Assembly (NCBI GenBank): GCA_035628875.1
Contig: DASPIZ010000019.1
Span: 26,048 to 90,047 of the forward strand
Direction of reading: 5' to 3'
DNA: 64,000 nt
Origin: Ohtaekwangia sp035628875
GTDB taxonomy: Bacteria > Bacteroidota > Bacteroidia > Cytophagales > Cyclobacteriaceae
Both the position numbers and the translations under genes were made by a program. Shown here piece after piece: positions 62,030 to 64,000 of this stretch (position 1 is the stretch's first letter; every line of letters begins with the position of its first letter). The notes under the pieces are model-generated. The model ran no database searches. It was given only the letters and a program-made list of their open reading frames with translations, and was not told where the DNA came from.

Positions 62030-63262
62030 CTAATTAACAGATAAAGCCGCGAGTCTTTTCAGTAAAGGCGGATGAGAATAATGAAAAAATACATACACAG
62101 GATGCGGGTATAAATTGCTGAGATTATCTACTGAGAGTTTCTTCAACGCATTTGAAAGCGCAAGGCCATCGTAGGTCTCCTTCGCATAAGCATCTGCTTC
62201 GTATTCGTTTTTACGACTGATCATACTCATAATGATTCCGGTAATACCAGAAATTGGTGAAAACAAAATGCCGAACGCCATCAGGTTGAGTGCTACGGAA
62301 AGTTGATTCCCACCCAGCGCAACCGACACATCTCTGTTAAAGATCATGAGCGACAAAACGAAAAGCGTGAATACAATCTGAAGCACCGATAAGACGTAAC
62401 TTAAAATAATGTGTTTCTTTTTATAATGACCAACTTCATGCGCCAGTACGGCCACCAACTCTTCTGTTGAGTGATTGTTGATCAGTGTGTCGTAAAGTAC
62501 AATCTTCTTCTTGCCGATCCCGGAGAAAAAAGCATTAGCCTTATTCGAACGTTTGGAACCATCAATCACATAAATATTATCCAACGGGAAGTTTACTTTT
62601 TTAGAAAATGCCTCGATCGAACGCTTTAACTCTCCATCCGGAAGAGGCGTGAGTTTATTAAACAAGGGAAGAATTAACGAGGTGTAAAACATATTTACAA
62701 ACAAGACAAATAATGCAGCAACGATTGAAAACCAGATCCAAAAGTCCTGGCCGATCTGTTGTATTAAGTAAAGCATAAGCGAGATGAGCGCACCACCAAT
62801 GAGCGCACCAAGAAGATAACCCTTAAGCTTATCTGATATAAATGTGCCTACAGTAGTTTTATTAAAACCATATTTTTCTTCAATAACAAACGTACTATAC
62901 CATTGAAATGGAATGGAGATCAGATCACTGGCCAACATTAATATCCCAAAGAATGCCAGCGTTAATAAAATATCATCCTGTATAAAGTCTCGTAAAAAAA
63001 TATCAAGCCATCCAAAACCACCCAGGGCTAGCATACAAAAGGAAACGATGAAACTAAAGGTAGATGTAAGAAAGGAAAACCTGGTTAACTCGCGATGATA
63101 TTGCATTGACCGAAGATATTTATCGCGATCATAAAAAGAGGCTATCTCAGCCGGAATTTCATTCCGTTGAGCCTTCAGGTTGATGTAATCGAGAATCTGT
63201 TCGAAAAGATAACTAACCGTTGTGATGGCAAGGATAACGTAAAGTATAGTTTCAGAACTCAT
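62030..63262 (-). CDS. M48-family membrane metallopeptidase (Ste24/CAAX protease type)
   Basis: 410 residues from the ATG at 63262; the upstream frame to 63316 looks spurious. About seven membrane helices. The zinc motif VLAHEVGHYKKKH (H-E-x-x-H) and the downstream SRKNEYEADAYAKETY with the third ligand Glu match the Ste24-type M48A group, and FSGIGKKKIVLYDTLI precedes the site. In bacteria these degrade abnormal membrane proteins; CAAX processing is a eukaryotic role. Single gene. Confidence 0.94.
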   Translation of the reverse strand: MSSETILYVILAITTVSYLFEQILDYINLKAQRNEIPAEIASFYDRDKYLRSMQYHRELTRFSFLTSTFSFIVSFCMLALGGFGWLDIFLRDFIQDDILLTLAFFGILMLASDLISIPFQWYSTFVIEEKYGFNKTTVGTFISDKLKGYLLGALIGGALISLMLYLIQQIGQDFWIWFSIVAALFVLFVNMFYTSLILPLFNKLTPLPDGELKRSIEAFSKKVNFPLDNIYVIDGSKRSNKANAFFSGIGKKKIVLYDTLINNHSTEELVAVLAHEVGHYKKKHIILSYVLSVLQIVFTLFVLSLMIFNRDVSVALGGNQLSVALNLMAFGILFSPISGITGIIMSMISRKNEYEADAYAKETYDGLALSNALKKLSVDNLSNLYPHPVYVFFHYSHPPLLKRLAALSVN

Positions 63263-63451
63263 TTGATAAATTGTGTTACAGGTGTATTGATCATTCACGT
63301 AGGAATGCCACCACAAATTAACTTAGAATATTTTACTTTGAAAATCAGCCTCTCTGATCAAAAGTGATAACTGTGTTCGCAACACGTTACAAAACAACAT
63401 GCGCAGGAAGTTCATGCGAGATAATGATGACTTAGCAAAAGCAGGCATAAA

Positions 63452-63477
63452 AAAAGTCGCCTTAGTTGACGACTTTT
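63452..63477 (-). terminator. Rho-independent terminator of the hydrophilic-protein gene
   Basis: Stem AAAAGTCG/CGACTTTT (63452-63459, 63470-63477) with a 10-nt loop, followed on the minus strand by a run of seven U. It lies 22 bp after the stop of the gene at 63499-63999. Confidence 0.8.
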
Positions 63478-63498
63478 AGTTAAACTGGATTATTGCAA

Positions 63499-63999
63499 TC
63501 ACCCGAAAGTACGGGTTGGATCATCCTCGAGGCTATCCTTCTCATCACCGCCGAGGCTGTAGGAATTATTTTCTTCATCTTCCGAACCGATTGCTTCGTT
63601 GCGATCATCGAGTTCGCTACCGGGAATGTCAATATCGCGGGCAGTAAAATCCACTGGCCATGTACGGTGCTTAAGCTGTTCATCGTCACCACCATCCAGA
63701 CTCAGGTCACGAGGGCCGAGTGCTTCGTAGTCTTCCTTATTCAGGTCAGCAGGACCTTTCGTTACTATATGTGTTCCGCGCGAAGGTGGAAAAACATCCT
63801 CGCTATCTTCCCGCTCCATTGATGGTGCACCAGGCGTACGGGTCAGGTGATCGGGATCAATACCCGTTCTCTCTACTTTGTTCATCCTGTTCATGATATC
63901 TTCCGATGGCGGATAATTGCCAGGTAACCCTTTATTTTCTTCCGGCTCACTGTTTCGGCGGTCATTTTCCGCTCTGATATTTTCTTTATTTTTTTTCAT
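63499..63999 (-). CDS. Conserved hydrophilic acidic protein, unknown function
   Basis: 166 residues, no hydrophobic segment, rich in Asp, Glu, Asn and Pro. Strong local motifs: PPSEDIMNRMNKVERTGID, NKEDYEALGPRDLSLDGGDD, HRTWPVDFTARDIDIPGSEL and EDEENNSYSLGGD. I recall near-identical blocks in proteins from many Bacteroidota, always unnamed, so it is a real and conserved gene. The low complexity with well-kept short motifs suggests a disordered protein with several binding sites. The ATG is at 63999, next to the window's right edge; it looks complete. Its own terminator follows. Confidence 0.8.
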   Translation of the reverse strand: MKKNKENIRAENDRRNSEPEENKGLPGNYPPSEDIMNRMNKVERTGIDPDHLTRTPGAPSMEREDSEDVFPPSRGTHIVTKGPADLNKEDYEALGPRDLSLDGGDDEQLKHRTWPVDFTARDIDIPGSELDDRNEAIGSEDEENNSYSLGGDEKDSLEDDPTRTFG

Positions 64000-64000
64000 A

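Noticed and set aside
1..64000. CRISPR array, insertion sequence, integrase, phage genes, tRNA or rRNA
   Set aside because: I looked for spaced direct repeats, transposase-like motifs, and T-arm sequences with matching acceptor stems and found none. The periodic heptamer tracts lack unique spacers and so are not CRISPR.

Overview
The window looks like a chromosomal segment of a Bacteroidota bacterium, most likely order Cytophagales. Three things point there. It carries a complete alternative complex III (act) plus aa3-oxidase operon in the Bacteroidota order. Two promoters match the Bacteroidota pattern (TTG or TTTG, about 19 bp, then TAnnTTTG). It also has typical lineage families: GH97, a TIGR02757 protein, DUF983/DUF420 proteins, and a conserved hydrophilic protein of unknown function at 63.5-64.0 kb. 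I see no phage, insertion sequence, CRISPR array, tRNA or rRNA.

Layout. 0-2.3 kb: the start of a DUF72 gene running off the left edge, a membrane histidine kinase, and its broken response-regulator partner. 2.5-7.2 kb: two secreted glycosidases (GH97, GH20) with a small charged protein and repeat-rich spacer DNA between them. 7.5-9.7 kb: an AT-rich, decaying stretch with two broken genes, one with an early stop and one with a frameshift. 9.8-15.2 kb: a lipoprotein, then the phosphate operon pstSCAB-phoU behind a Pho-box-like direct repeat and a good promoter. 15.3-17.5 kb: a BtuB-type receptor under a cobalamin riboswitch. 17.5-35 kb: housekeeping and membrane genes (AI-2E-family permease, PQQ-repeat protein, LtaS-like enzyme, TerB-like protein, LspA, short-chain dehydrogenase, large acyl-CoA dehydrogenase, response regulator, NtrY-like kinase). 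35.2-52.3 kb: a roughly 17-kb respiratory operon transcribed right to left, actABCDEF-ctaCDAB-two subunit III genes-subunit IV, then, after a terminator-like hairpin, a SCO-like gene without its cysteines, DUF420, a small membrane protein and DUF983. 52.5-64 kb: TIGR02757 protein, serine hydrolase, Gfo/Idh/MocA oxidoreductase, TrmN6-type methyltransferase, YceI, MarR, short-chain dehydrogenase, M3 and M48 peptidases, a second TerB-like protein and the hydrophilic protein.

How the genes work together. The act/cta operon encodes a quinol:cytochrome c oxidoreductase and its aa3 oxidase, with heme A synthesis (ctaA, ctaB) and assembly factors, so it is close to a self-contained terminal respiratory chain. 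pstSCAB-phoU imports and senses phosphate. btuB with its riboswitch imports B12.

The most unusual signal is in the non-coding DNA. About ten spacers carry degenerate tandem repeats with a strict 7-bp period; the unit varies between tracts (GTTCAAA, GTTTAAG, GTACGAA, GATTGGA types) but the period does not. Two of these spacers, 30 kb apart, also share a roughly 46-bp hairpin-forming element. I do not recognise either as a named repeat family. Coordinates and reading frames were checked by eye against the sequence; family names come from motif recognition, without database searches.
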